A stretch of 64,000 nt of DNA from Ciona savignyi (Eukaryota > Chordata > Ascidiacea > Phlebobranchia > Cionidae): positions 1,463,298-1,527,297 of the forward strand of contig CH003301.1 of the NCBI GenBank assembly GCA_000149265.1, written 5' to 3'. Below, in pieces: positions 24,064-36,500 of this stretch (positions are counted from its first letter, which is position 1; each line of letters starts with the position of its first letter). Made by a program: the position numbers and the translations under genes. The notes under the pieces were generated by a model. It was not told the DNA's origin. It searched no databases and saw only the letters and a list, made by a program, of their open reading frames with translations.

Positions 24064-27000
24064 CCAGACCTCGACATCCCGACGCGCTAGTGTAACGAAG
24101 CTTGCCCACGAGGGAAAGGAAAACGGAGGTGGTTAAAAGAAAGCAAACCCACGATCCTCTGAATATCATATGGCTTCACAGCATGCCAAACTGTTCTTAC
24201 ATTGTTCCCTAGCTTACAACCATTGATTACGTACACGTTACATTCTTCTTCTTTCTCCCACGGTACGCTTTGCTTCGTATGATATAATATGACAATGACG
24301 GCATTTTTCTTAGCGGCCTTTATTAACATTTGCCTTGAACCTTAAACTCTTGCTAAACTGAGATTATGTCGCAAAGGCCAATACATCGCTGCTTATTATA
24401 AACATCAGGCATGCAATGTCTTGTTCTAAATTATACGGTTCGACTTTTCGTACTTTCTGTTACCCACAAATGAGTAGGACTATTGACGTAATTGGTTTCT
24501 AACTGGCCCTTTTACAACTTTTTGTTATCTTTGCCTGAGCTGTACTGAACGGGTCCATTTCATGGCGTAACTTTGTAGAAAGCTCTCTTTGCTGGCAATA
24601 CCTCACTAACTAAGGTTTGGATTTAAGTTCAGCAGCAGAGTCTGGGGTGATGGCCGAAGAGTAGAATTATCTCTCTCGCTCTCAGCAGAGTTAACGCCGT
24701 GAAATAACCATCAGGTGTTCCCTCTTGTAAACTCCAGTTTCTATATATTTTGTGTTCTCTTTCAACACTGTACACTAATGACTGTCATTTCGGTACTTTA
24801 TTTTTCTATTTGTTTCCAAGCCCTGCGTCCGACACGGTACCGTGATATAGTTCAATTTGTTCGAACTACTTTCCTCATAACCTCTTGCTTCAATTCTAGA
24901 AATATTAAACTCGCAAGAATAAATACTTGGTATATCACAATTGACTTTCTTTCATCGAATTATATGAACAACATCTCGCCCACGTGACTGCTCGGACATG
25001 CAAAACAACTATTAGAGTGTGATATAGATCGTCATATCGTAGTGACTTAGGTAGTATAAAACGCTAGGTCTTGTGTCGACGACCTGTTTTCTTAGGTATT
25101 GCGCGGAAGACCCATGATAATAACTGGAAACAAATGGTATTTTCCCAAGGGTTTTCCCATTAGAGAAAACAATGACATCCAAACGGACAGAATTAAGTTT
25201 GACCAATATTACCCTGCAAATACACGGACGATTATCTAATAAAAGCTAATCATACTAAGGGTTAACACTTAAATACGAAAATTAAATGCAAATCTTATTA
25301 AATTTTCCGTAAAAACGTTGAGGGGTTTAAACTGATCACCATAAGGAATAGTTTAAATTTACGTAGTTATATACATCCGTATATAATAACTTCTTATTGT
25401 ATTTTGAAGTCCTTTCAAATATACCGTAAATTGTAAAAAATTTGATCTATAACCAAACGTACTGCGCCTGGCACTACCGTATTTTTGTAAAATTAATCTA
25501 GTTTTTTTTAGTTTCAACACTATACACATTAAACGATTATGCAAACCTGTTTGTATGCAGTGTCAACCATTGTTACTAAATACTACACCACCTTGATTAT
25601 TATTTTGAATTTAATAATATAGTGAATTACCTTATAAAATATCAACAATGCGGCTAAAATACAACAAAATTATAAAACCCTTTTAATTTGTATGTTTTTA
25701 TTTCAGTAAGCACGGACCTTATTACGTCATAATTATCTGGGTCGACATCCTTATTACGTAGGATCTGGTATCAATCAGCTCTGTGACCCCCAATGACGTA
25801 TCAACTTCCTGTGACGTATGGCGCCATCGTAATTGAATAATTTACTGTGTTGTTAACTTCTATAAATTGTTTATACAGGCCAAAATACAAAATAAGATAC
25901 TATCACTTAATTGTGCTGCTAACACTATTAAGGAAGTGCACGCATTTAACAAGTTGACCGTGGTATGTAGTAAATAAAAAGACAGACTGATCAAGTGGCC
26001 GAGTTGTATAATTTTATTTTAAACGTTACATCCGAATAAACGGGGGCGACAACTTCCCACCTCATCAAGTTAAGTTGCTTCCTATCACTAGCTGCTAACG
26101 ACTCGTCTCTGTATAACCGACCTTTGCGGAAATAAAGTGCATATTCTTCGTGGTTATAACTTATACTGATTTGCGTTTTCGTGGTGGTATTTCAAAAATC
26201 AATTTACTTGTATCTGTTATGCTTCTTTCAAAACACGCCATATGCTATGAATTGGACGGGGCAAGTTTTAGGCAAACGCATAGAGGCATTTTAAAACCAA
26301 ACCAAAGTAAACAATTGTACCAGATCCAATTTTCTTTTTTATAAACTAAAAAATTAAATGAAAACAGGTGTAGTTACGTGCAGGATCAAACTGGTTGGAG
26401 CAATCCAGCTGCCACATTAAATCCAGGTAACGTTTGATACATTCAATTGTAAGGTATTTTGTCGTTTTTTGTTTTTTTACGTTAAAGCCAAATAAGTTTG
26501 TGTGTCTGCATTGATACCAGACTTTGGAGTCCCATTCTCGCTCGCATATGTTATAGTTCAACTTTTCTTATCTGTTCGACAGATTGTGGTGATTTAATGA
26601 AACAACCTTAATTTTGATTTAAGGCTGGTGCACTTGTCTCGTGGTATTTTGTTTGCTAAGCACCTTCGCATTCACCGCACAATCAAAAGTAAATAGTAAA
26701 TAATTCCAAACGCAAACCGCTTAAGAGACGCGCTAATTCTCAAAGCGATACAGTGATGTCATATAAACGATTTCTTAATTAGTCGCGTTGCCTTTTTCGG
26801 GGATTGGTTGACCGTGTGAAAAGATGACTATAAAGCGAAAAAGTGATTTAAAGAGCTATAAAAACAAGGAGCTTTCATTAGAGAGCAACAGTGTACAATT
26901 CTATTAATGAAATGTTACGTTTTCGTGGAACATAACTGCTTTTTTGCTTTTTGCTTTTTAGGTACAATGCTCTTAACCAAAAATGAAATAAATAAGGTGC

Positions 27001-27133
27001 ACCGAAAACGTTTTTTTAGATAACTGCGCGTGTATATTATGGCAGCTACAAATGCTTAATGATATTTTTAGCTTATTTCTAGGAATTATGAATTTGTGCG
27101 GACTGGAATTTTTATCAATTTAATATTTTCCAG
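24064..27133. other. Intergenic, PPP2R3 3' flank and HAND-like upstream region
   Basis: Contains the likely PPP2R3 3' UTR (to about 24925) and about 2 kb upstream of the bHLH gene. A group of CRE-like motifs with an ETS core lies at 25721-25820. No coding exon was supported. Confidence 0.45.
25721..25820. promoter_or_regulatory. Cluster of ACGT/CRE-like motifs with an ETS core
   Basis: Four ACGT-centred motifs occur in 100 bases: ATTACGTCAT (25721), TTATTACGTA (25751), CAATGACGTA (25791) and GTGACGTATG (25811). An ETS-type CTTCCT lies between the last two. The cluster is about 1.35 kb upstream of the HAND-like start codon. An enhancer role is inferred from motif density only. Confidence 0.35.
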
Positions 27134-28534
27134 ATCCAGACGTTTTTAACATGTCAACAGAAGTAATGAGAAATATGACTCAGGATGATTCCAACCCAGA
27201 AATTCCATACAACGGATACATATGGAACCAGCCCCAGTATGCAGACCATTTGACTAATGGAGTTCCGTCTGGTTATGGTTACGTAGACTCATCAGTTCCT
27301 TTTTCTTCATCAAACTGGGAAGCTAATTGTGGTTCTAGTTACGAGCAAACCTCTCCAGCGTCCTCTGTCGAAGAACCTTTTGAGAAATCTCAAATCAACC
27401 AACCTTATTATCAGTTCGAATCGTCGCCTAATTATGCTGACCCAAATGGTTTTGCTCTGCTCCAGCACTACGTAGCTACCTCCAACTTCAACGACAACGC
27501 TGAGCAACCTAATTATCAAACTAGAATTCGAACCAACTTACGCAAACGAGAACGTAATCTCAACATCAACAAAGCATTCGACGAACTTCGAGATAGAATT
27601 CCTAATCTTCCATCAGATACAAAAATATCCAAGATTAAAGTTTTGAGATTGGCATCGGACTATATCAAACATTTGGGGAAAGTTCTTGTCAGAAAAGAAT
27701 CCGTCCAGGTAAACATACTTCATAACAACTAGATCCCAATGTATACAGGTATGATAATTTAGCATCTTTCAGGACTAGAGCATAATGTGGTAATTGTAAT
27801 AAGGCTTATATACCAATAATATATTTAATTTTATTTCGCTAAAGAAATAAGACAACAGGACAAACAATACGCTTGTTTTCAGCAAAGTTAAAAATAATTT
27901 TTTAGTCAATTAAAGAAGTTTTTTGGTATAAATCATCGTTGCAGGGCAAGCCTACGTATGATTAGATATAAAAACGATATTTGTTCATACTTTAAAATTA
28001 AATATTTTAATCTTTTCATAGGAACCTACAGGCATCGATATTTTTGATGAAAGGCTGCACAATAACTATCAAGTTGAACCGAAACGTAAATGCGAATTCG
28101 AAATCGACCCAGATGTGATTGCAATTAAAAGGAGAAAAACTGACTGGGTAAATTTTCAATTACCACAGTTTTAAAATAAAATAAATATAAAGTTTATTCC
28201 TTTACTTGTTGCATGGGATTTTGAGCCAGAAATAACAATCTCCTTTGAAATAAATTTGTTTGCAAACGTTTAATTAAGGCACAGATCTGATCTGTTCAAA
28301 GTTTCTTATTAAAATTAACCAATTTTACAGAGTCGAATAAACGACGAAATAGCTCGCCACCAAACGACCAATCATGGTAAAGCTCAAGATAATACCACAC
28401 TTGGCAACATTCGTGCCTCTCCCGATACCGAACATAGGTTTCCCGAAACATCACCGTTAGTGGGCGATTGTGAGACGATCTACTTTAACACAGAAGCTGT
28501 TGAAATTTCCGAGGACTGTCTTCCAAGAATTTGA
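27134..28534 (+). CDS. HAND-like bHLH transcription factor (3 coding exons)
   Basis: Coding exons 27151-27708, 28022-28147 and 28331-28534 give 295 residues, all in phase 0. The helix-loop-helix lies at about 125-176; its second part (DTKISKIKVLRLASDYIKHL) is closest to HAND proteins, which pair with E proteins to control mesoderm and heart genes. Ciona has both Hand and a Hand-related gene; this may be the latter, but I could not check. The N-terminus is rich in Tyr/Asn/Ser/Pro, and the C-terminus carries a KRRKTDW segment reminiscent of the end of HAND proteins. In the basic region (NLRKRERNLN, 129-138) the position normally held by the E-box-contacting Glu is Lys132. A strong acceptor (TTTTCCAG) ends at 27133, only 17 bases before the ATG, implying an upstream 5' exon or a trans-splice site. 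A poly(A) signal AATAAA is at 28690-28695. Confidence 0.85.
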
Positions 28535-28689
28535 AAATACCAGTATTTGTTTGTATTACACGCATGCAATCCTTCGCTTAAAAATCGCACTATTGTATTC
28601 TGTTTTCCAAATCTTTATTTCTTCAGTATAATTGTGCTCGCAGGTCTTACGTATTGCTATAATCAACACTAAACTGCCGTCGTATTTTA

Positions 28690-28695
28690 AATAAA
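28690..28695 (+). terminator. Polyadenylation signal of the HAND-like gene
   Basis: AATAAA about 155 bases after the stop codon, on the coding strand. Confidence 0.55.
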
Positions 28696-28864
28696 GAAGT
28701 TGTTAGCCCTAAGGCAAGCATACCAAATAACGTTATGTTTTGTAACATAAAACATATTTCATAGAAAGTTTACAATTGTTGTACAAACCCATATACAAGT
28801 ATTGTTTGGATGTACAGTTAATATCGATGCGACAGTCTTTAATATAACAAAATATCACATGCCA

Positions 28865-29125
28865 TAACTCGGCCGGTTAGCTCCATCAATAAAATCGTCG
28901 GTGATTAAATGGCAGTGGAAAAGTTATGGATTGAAACCAGCTGATGTGTCTCTGTGCAAGGTCCCCTGTATTATATCGCCTGAAACCAGTGGATTAATGG
29001 TTGTAGCTAAAACCTAAATAGCGTCTTAAGCTTATACAAAACACTGCTAATCTTCCCGGCCGAAAGGTAACCTGATAATTGCCCGTGTGATAACTCTCCA
29101 AGTTTTCCCATACTGGAACAAATTA
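28865..29125 (+). repeat. Degraded SINE copy
   Basis: Shares with the SINE at 20058 (opposite strand) 'tgcaaggtcccctg', 'cgcctgaaaccagtggatta', 'aggtaacctgataattgccc' and 'gtgtgataactctccaagtt'. It lies in the 3' flank between the HAND-like and FoxL2 genes. Confidence 0.55.
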
Positions 29126-31775
29126 TCTTGAATATCCCATAATATTAACGTTTTTATGTAAGATTTAAATATATAAGCTTATATTTTATTGGGTGTTTAA
29201 ACAATAAGAGAAAAGTAACTTGAATTTTTTTTAATTTATAGAAATAATAAAGACGAAGAGATAACTTTTACCGTTATCTTTACCTTCTCCGTTGGTCGTG
29301 ACCTTTCACCCCATTTCCTGCCCATGTAAGAGATTTGTACTTGAAGAGTTTTAGCCGTTGGCATTGGCACTGAACCATTCGACGGGGAAACGAGGAAGGT
29401 TAATGTACAACCGCACCACTGTCTTTAGAAGGCGTTCGTGCAAATATTTTCCTGTCTCTGCAATGCTAACTGACCTCGGCTGGCTGTCAATCAGAATACA
29501 AGCATAAAATTGAATAACTTTTAGTTGATTGTAAAGATTAGATACGTGATTTAAACCTAGTATTATTACAAATTTGTTTAAAACTTCGTACATTAGGAAC
29601 CGTTTCTTAAACAAAAATCAACCAATAACTGCACATTAAACCTATTTTTTGAGCTGTATTTATTTCTTAAACTACATCGCGAACCAAGAAACATTGGCGT
29701 GAAAACTATTACATGTTGTAATACTCAGCCATACACGGAGTGCTTCTGTGTTACTCAGCAATCGTTCATTTGCATACCGTGATTATAAGGTTTCCACTTA
29801 TCTCATACGGTTGCAGAGAAATGATTATTTTTGCAGAACGCCAAGTCCAGGCATTTCTTTCTCCATTTTAAATCAATACTTCTTTTTATTTTTCAAGTCT
29901 GCTTTATTTACAAGTATTTAAGCTACAGTTATTTCATATTTGAGGTACATGTTTTTAAAGAAATGCATCGAACTAGTTAATTATTGAGAATATTTTTATT
30001 TTCTAAAATTACTTATCGCCAACGTTAAGGAGATATTACATGATCGCACACAAATGAGTTAGTACAAGACCTTTATCGAATTGAAACAATATGGCGAAAG
30101 ACGATTAATCCAACCGTTAACACTGTTGTTTTAACTCGCGCTCTATGGATTACAGTGTTATTATAATGGTAGGCAGAACAAAATGTTTAACCTTGTTAAG
30201 TAAACCTCTCTAGCAGGTGCATTTTTTTCTATTTTTCGTACTTAACTCAGTATAGAATTCCTATACGATATGTTCGATTTCGCTGACTCCTCTTCTGCAC
30301 TGCTGTATTCCTTAGCATGTATTTTATTACACATTTATTTTAGCTAGTGGCTTTAAATCGGATTTACACAACTTCTTCAGATTTTTTACATAACGATCAA
30401 GCAATAATCGTCATTTTTAATTAATGCTGCGATTCTACTGTGATTACACGGTGTTATGAGGGATCGTTTCTCTGGGAATAAACATGGTATATTCTGTTAT
30501 AATTATTTTATTATATATATTTTATTTATTTGTACGTTAATTTGTCCAATAATCTTTACCATTTTACTAAAATTACCAAATTTTATCTTGCCCTTTTTAT
30601 ACAATTTATATTTTCCCTTCTGTGATCCAATTATGAAATAGAATTTGGAATTTAAACAGTTAAACGGTTTATTGGCGACGATTTATGTTTGTAGTGAAAA
30701 TGAGCAGCATCTGACACACAAACATAAGAACTGACATACAAACTGTTAAAAATGGAACAAAATGTTCATCAGTAACACTTTAAACCTTCTACTCATTGTA
30801 AAATATGGAACTGATTTAAGGTTTACGAATTGGGATACAAGAACTGCACACCTTGGTAATGGAATAAAGTATAAATTGTTGCACGTGTCTGTGATAAAAT
30901 GATTAAATCGTCACGTATTCGCTTTGCAGCATTCTGTAAATTAAAATGGTAGTGAGAGCAAAAGTTTAAAAGGCCAAGTATTTGAAAAGGTAACACGGCA
31001 AACTTCAATTTTGCGTGTATCGCTCGTTATATCTCAAGAAGCCTCTTTGTTTGTTTACAAGTAACTGGAAACCAGCAAAGTCAAGTCCAGTGTTTAACAT
31101 AGACTTAGTAGATACGTGAGCGATAACCACGTATGGTGAAATGGATAGTCCGTAACCAGGATAGAAGTAGTTAGCTCGCTTATCTAAGGGGTCATCTCTA
31201 GACGCCAGACATGGGGTGGAACTTCTTGGACAGCCCGCTTCAAAAAGTTAAAGGAGCCAAAGTGTAGCGAAATGTATGCTTTCCGTCATGTCATGAAGTA
31301 CAATGGCCGGTAAAGTTACAGTTACAATGTTTTTTTCTTTGATAATACGTCTGCTAAGATGGACCGTCTCTTCAAGGGTTCAATGCCAATGTCATCGGCT
31401 AAAACTGTTAAAGTACAAATCCTACATGGAGCAGGAAATGAGGTGAAAGGTCACGGAATGTCTGCGATACATCATGGACAAACTGACACGCACAACGTCA
31501 CGCTATTTGGAATTGAATGTTGTAAGGTACACGGTGCTAGCTTTATATTTCGTAATGTCAATACGGCATGTCATGATGTATCTAGCATGCAGTATGGTAA
31601 TGTCGACTACACCATTCATCTACCGACCAAACGCATTGGTCTTTTCCAAGCCGTCAGGCAGACGTACCAAGTACAATGCAGGACTTGTTTGTATTTATAA
31701 GATGTCTGTGTGAGGTGACCGCGAATGACGACAAGGATTTTAAACTCTCTACGCATATTTACCGAATGGCATTTG
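29126..31775. other. Intergenic between convergent HAND-like and FoxL2 genes
   Basis: Mostly AT-rich DNA with no supported exon. The segment 31359-31713 has two overlapping open frames on the plus strand, but it lies directly downstream of the FoxL2 stop and is probably antisense to the FoxL2 3' UTR. Confidence 0.4.
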
Positions 31776-33503
31776 TTAATGATGAACTTTTTCTGGCCAA
31801 GGATAACCGCCAGGTTGTATCATAGCATCACTTGGGTAATACGTGGGCGTCGCCATCGCGCATTGTGAAACAACGGGACTTTCTGGTGGGCTCTGCGGAG
31901 AATATTGGTACCCGATCCCGGCCGAATGACGCGCTGATAAGTGGGCCTGGTGGCTGGAGTTTAAGGATGCGCTGTAACCAGTCTGTATCAAGCCCGGCCC
32001 GACTGAACACGCGCCATTATAATACGCAGGATTGGTAGGCATATGGTGGTGCGACATTGCAATGTGTTCAGCGTTCGATGCACCATCACTATAACCGCTA
32101 ATGTGCGATGCGTGGTGTCCGGCTCCCCAACCGTTATACCCGTAATGGCCGAGATGATACTTGTGATGAACACCAAACTGCGCATACGGGTTATAAACTC
32201 CGTCTACAAACCCAAACATGGTAGCTCTGTGGTCTAAGGCGGCAGAAGCAGTTGGCCGATATGGTCTTTTCATCCGACGCCGGCGTCGATAGTTGCCATT
32301 CTCGAACATATCTTCACAATTTGGGTCCAGCATCCAGAAGTTTCCTTTGCGCTCCCCGCCACCTTCCCGCGGAACTTTTATGAAGCATTCGTTCAAGCTA
32401 AGGTTATGTCGAATGCTGTTCTGCCAACCCTTTCGATTTTTCTCATAAAACGGGAACTTATCCACGATATATTGATAAATACCGGAAAGAGTAAGCTTCT
32501 TCTCGTTAGAGTCTCTGATTGCCATTGCTATGAGGGCAACGTAACTGTATGGAGGTTTCTGTGTTCGACTTTTATCAGTTTCCTTATTTTCCCCCGATTT
32601 AACGGACTTATTGTTTTTGTTGTTACTGTTGTTTGTGTTTAAAGTTTCAGTATTTTGAGCAAGTTTGTTCTTGTTGCTTTTAGGTGATGCGGCTTTCAGA
32701 AATTTCGCATCCTTCTGTGGCGGTGGTTTTATATCCATTTTTTCATGTTTATATTTAGTATCAACTTTGGCAGGCTTAGGACAGTTTTTCAAGTTTACAG
32801 GTTTATGTGTTTTTTCATTCGATGTTGGAGCAGTGGTTAAAGATTTTTCGCATCCGTTTGTGCTTGGAAGACTTGAAGGGACAGGTCTTCTTTCTATGTC
32901 TGGTTCATCTGGATATGGTTCATATGTATTTCGTGAGTGGTTGTTGGACGAAGGGGCAGTGTTAACTCGGTTTAATTGGTTCGAGTTACAGTAGTTATCG
33001 ATAGGTTTGTCGGTACAATGGCTGGAATGCTGGTAGACGAACTTTGATTGAACTTGACTAAATGTATTAGTTGGATCGTTCGCTTTTTGAGACTGATAAG
33101 AAGTAAGATACGACGCCTTCGTTATTTCACTGCTTATTCTTTGGAAAGCGGACGGAGAAGTGTGGGTTGATAAATGTGCTGAGTCACAATGTGAAGGACT
33201 TGCTGATTCCGGCACAATTCTTTGGTATGTCGAAGCTTGGTGAGAATAATCTATGTCGTAATACTTCTCTGTGTCGCAGTACGCATCATCTTGATATTCA
33301 TGCCGCTGGTACTGCTGGGCATAGGCATCACGGTATGTCAAATTCTCGTCTTGCCGTTTCGAGAATGCTGCTGGGTTGGTAATGTGGCACTGTCCATAAT
33401 TTTCTGTGAGGTACGCTGGCCTGTCATCGTATCCAATTTTGTGGTAAAGTTGGACGTGACTCTGAGCCGGTCTGTGGACTTCTAATCGATTGCTATAATC
33501 CAT
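31776..33503 (-). CDS. FoxL2: FoxL2 forkhead transcription factor (single coding exon)
   Basis: FoxL2 proteins are nuclear winged-helix regulators, known in vertebrates for ovary and eyelid development. The 575-residue frame is intronless, as in vertebrate FOXL2 (human 376). The forkhead domain is at about 316-415. It begins [20 protein letters not shown], contains [36 protein letters not shown] and [10 protein letters not shown], and ends in [14 protein letters not shown]. The GGGERKG wing and the RRRRRMKRP tail are specific to the FoxL2 group. The 315-residue N-terminus is much longer than in vertebrates, Tyr/Gln/His-rich then Lys/Asn-rich. The C-terminus is rich in His, Tyr and Gly, without the vertebrate polyalanine tract. 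Read on the minus strand, a strong acceptor (CTTTTTTTCTAG) lies 34 bases upstream of the ATG, so an upstream 5' UTR exon or a trans-splice site is likely. Confidence 0.95.
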   Translation of the reverse strand: MDYSNRLEVHRPAQSHVQLYHKIGYDDRPAYLTENYGQCHITNPAAFSKRQDENLTYRDAYAQQYQRHEYQDDAYCDTEKYYDIDYSHQASTYQRIVPESASPSHCDSAHLSTHTSPSAFQRISSEITKASYLTSYQSQKANDPTNTFSQVQSKFVYQHSSHCTDKPIDNYCNSNQLNRVNTAPSSNNHSRNTYEPYPDEPDIERRPVPSSLPSTNGCEKSLTTAPTSNEKTHKPVNLKNCPKPAKVDTKYKHEKMDIKPPPQKDAKFLKAASPKSNKNKLAQNTETLNTNNSNNKNNKSVKSGENKETDKSRTQKPPYSYVALIAMAIRDSNEKKLTLSGIYQYIVDKFPFYEKNRKGWQNSIRHNLSLNECFIKVPREGGGERKGNFWMLDPNCEDMFENGNYRRRRRMKRPYRPTASAALDHRATMFGFVDGVYNPYAQFGVHHKYHLGHYGYNGWGAGHHASHISGYSDGASNAEHIAMSHHHMPTNPAYYNGACSVGPGLIQTGYSASLNSSHQAHLSARHSAGIGYQYSPQSPPESPVVSQCAMATPTYYPSDAMIQPGGYPWPEKVHH

Positions 33504-36500
33504 CGCGAAAAGTTCTGTTTATTTACAGCTAACAGACCTAGAAAAAAAGAGCAAGTGTTGATATAAATATTCAAGATATGAGCATATTGTTTACTGGGAT
33601 ACATATCTGCACGGAATATCAATGCAACGCGTACTATATGTATATAGAAAACTAATCAGAAGCAATATTAATACAGAACACTACGAATGATGTTATCGAA
33701 ATTTAAAACTTATAGCTAAACGACTTTTTATTTAAATTCTTCAAATTGCAACGTTGGAGCAACCTCTTTTATTACCTGTAAAAGTTGTTTCGTTTATATA
33801 TGTTTTAAGGTTAATTTATTTAAGTAAATCGTTTGCGTTTTAGCTTTTATAATTTAAATTTTTAAATTACTGTGATAAATTCTGCAGTAACAATGAGTTT
33901 ACCAAAATTATCACAACAACAAGAAATTGGTTTATATTACTTAACAACATCATTATTTTAGTCTTTTGTTTAATGTAACTGAACATATGATTTGGAGAAT
34001 CCGTTAAGGACTATTCATAGATGTAAATACAAAACCCAGCGCTAAAGAATTTACTGTTAAATTGTTTAGAAACATGGAGCGTGTCAGCTTTGCCGCCCTT
34101 CCCCCAAACGTTTGCCGCAAAAATTGAAACATTTCGGGACCAGAGCAACGAATTTCCGCTCCTGAGTAAAGAAACGTTTAATCTCCTAATGAAGATAGAC
34201 AGTTTCTTTGCATTTATACCGTTTCCATTACCCGCTATGTTTTGTTGGCGAATAGAGCGCGAAATTTCGACGATCTGACGCTTGGTTGTGGGTCGTTAAT
34301 ATTATAAGGTAAAAGGCGAAACGGCCGAAGCACTTCGGCACAGGTAAATGAAGTTTGCGAATCGTGGCCAGCAAAAATTGGATTTTTGGCAAAGCAATAC
34401 ACAACCACACACCTATCTTCCGGTTGCTGAAATAGCACTTTACATAACTATTCGGTATATAGTTTTAGTGCCCCCGAGCCTAGAAAACATATCCAAATAA
34501 GTAAAACCCAAAGGTAGTATATTAAAAAAGATATTTTAAGTCGTTGGTTTAACAAACTATCGGTTTGTAATTAAGGTAACAAGTGAGTAATTTAATTTTA
34601 GAAACAACTATTCATTATAGCTAATGTGTTATTTTACGTTCTGAAACCGTTTTGTAAAAGTCATTTAATACAAAAACCCGTGAGACCTAATCTTAAAAGT
34701 CTACAACTGAACATAATTTAAGCGGGCGGCAATAAAATATTTAAAAATCGACCGGAAAATTGATGCAGGAAGTTAAGGTGCCTGTACGTTTGACTTGTTG
34801 TATGGGTTAATTAGCTCCGTGCGCATCCTTGCCAAGAGAGTATTACTTCGACCCAAGCTAATCGGGTGACTGGAAATGTAAAGCTGCGCTGGCGCTGTCG
34901 TTTACCCTCGTCCCGCTCTCCTAATCAAATTATTCCAAATCAATATTAATAAATAGATTGGGTTTCTTTGAATAATTTAAAAATAACTGGATTGGAAAGA
35001 AACGCTTCGAAACAAAAATTTTGTATACTGTTGGAACATTTTAATGCGGTTTCACTTTTTAGGATTGGTACAACAGAAACTTTATTTTTTGCTTTACTGT
35101 ATGACACTTTTTCGTTTTAACATCATACCAATGAATTAAAACGACCGTGGTTTTAAAGGTAGGTTACGCAGTTTTAACTTGACGAAGCATAGGCTACCGC
35201 AGTCACGCACAGTAAATAGATTGATATTTTGCTTCCATGTGCTAATGTTCTATATATATATATATGTATGGATATATGTTTAGAAGAATATAAACCTAAA
35301 ACAGGATTCGTATAAAAAATACAGAAAGTAGATGTACATTTTTAAAAGTGGAAATACTGATTTAATAAAATCATTTAATTTTCGCAATGTTTTACTTTCG
35401 AAACAACCGTAACACGCTATTGATTCAATGATATTCAACCTGCACGGGCAAATTTCAATTCAGAAATCTATTGAAGACAGGTCGACCGCAGAAATGGCCG
35501 AGAAATATTTTAATGAAATTTGAAAGAACTTCGTCGACCGAGATTCGGGTTGGGTTTAAAGCAACTGTATCGGCCAATCAAAATTGCGATAGGGCGTGAC
35601 GTAACAGGGGGCTTCTCTCCCGGGTGGCCGTCGAACCTGATTTGCACAAAACGTTCAGATGGTACTTTAAATAAACACATAAACTGTTATAATCGTCTTA
35701 CTATCGTATGTTTTGCTTTATGCTTGAGTATCGGTTGTTTTAAACGTTAATTGGACAAGTTCTGGAGGGAAGCCAATGTGGCAGGTGGCAGCTAACATTG
35801 TGTGTTTTGTGTTCTTAACTTAACGCACGAGAAAGTAAACAAAAGTCTGGGGTCAGGTATGAATATAAGAGCACTTAGCGAAGTGTGCAGCTTGCTTTGG
35901 GCAGGAAAGATAGATCGTAAGCGATGGTAAACAAGAAAAGTGCATAGCTGACTCAAAGACAGCTGTGTGTCCGAAAAAGAGCGACATTGGCGCGGTTCTC
36001 TGACACCATTTGATCAAATCCCACCAACCGATTCATTTCGTTCGTCCAAAGATCTTATTTACGCGAAATTGTTTAGTAAAAACATTACAATTGCAGTACA
36101 ATTGTGTTAACAATTAAGTTCACAAGTACAATTACAAAAAACACAGACAATAGATTGACGATCAGATTTACATAGTGTTGTTAACTACCTATCGCCTTGC
36201 CATTTTTATGTACGGATTTTAAATTGGTTACCAATGTGTAGTAAAAATTTTGGAAATTTTTGGTAATCAGTCAATACAGTCTTACGACTTCCCATAGACC
36301 ATTAAACATAATAACCCGATGTTTCGCTCAACCAAACTATAATCCGAAATGTTGGTGATGGCAAAGTATCTGCGCCGGATTATTACTAAATGCTCAATTG
36401 GATACCCGGAACGTAGGGGTTCCGCGTTCCCACAAGCGGTTACCGGGGCCATTATAGTGGATTTTGAGTATGTTGGGACTGTGTAAAAAAAAACTAGTTT

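Noticed and set aside
31359..31713. 113- and 79-codon plus-strand frames
   Set aside because: They overlap each other antisense to the probable FoxL2 3' UTR and resemble nothing.
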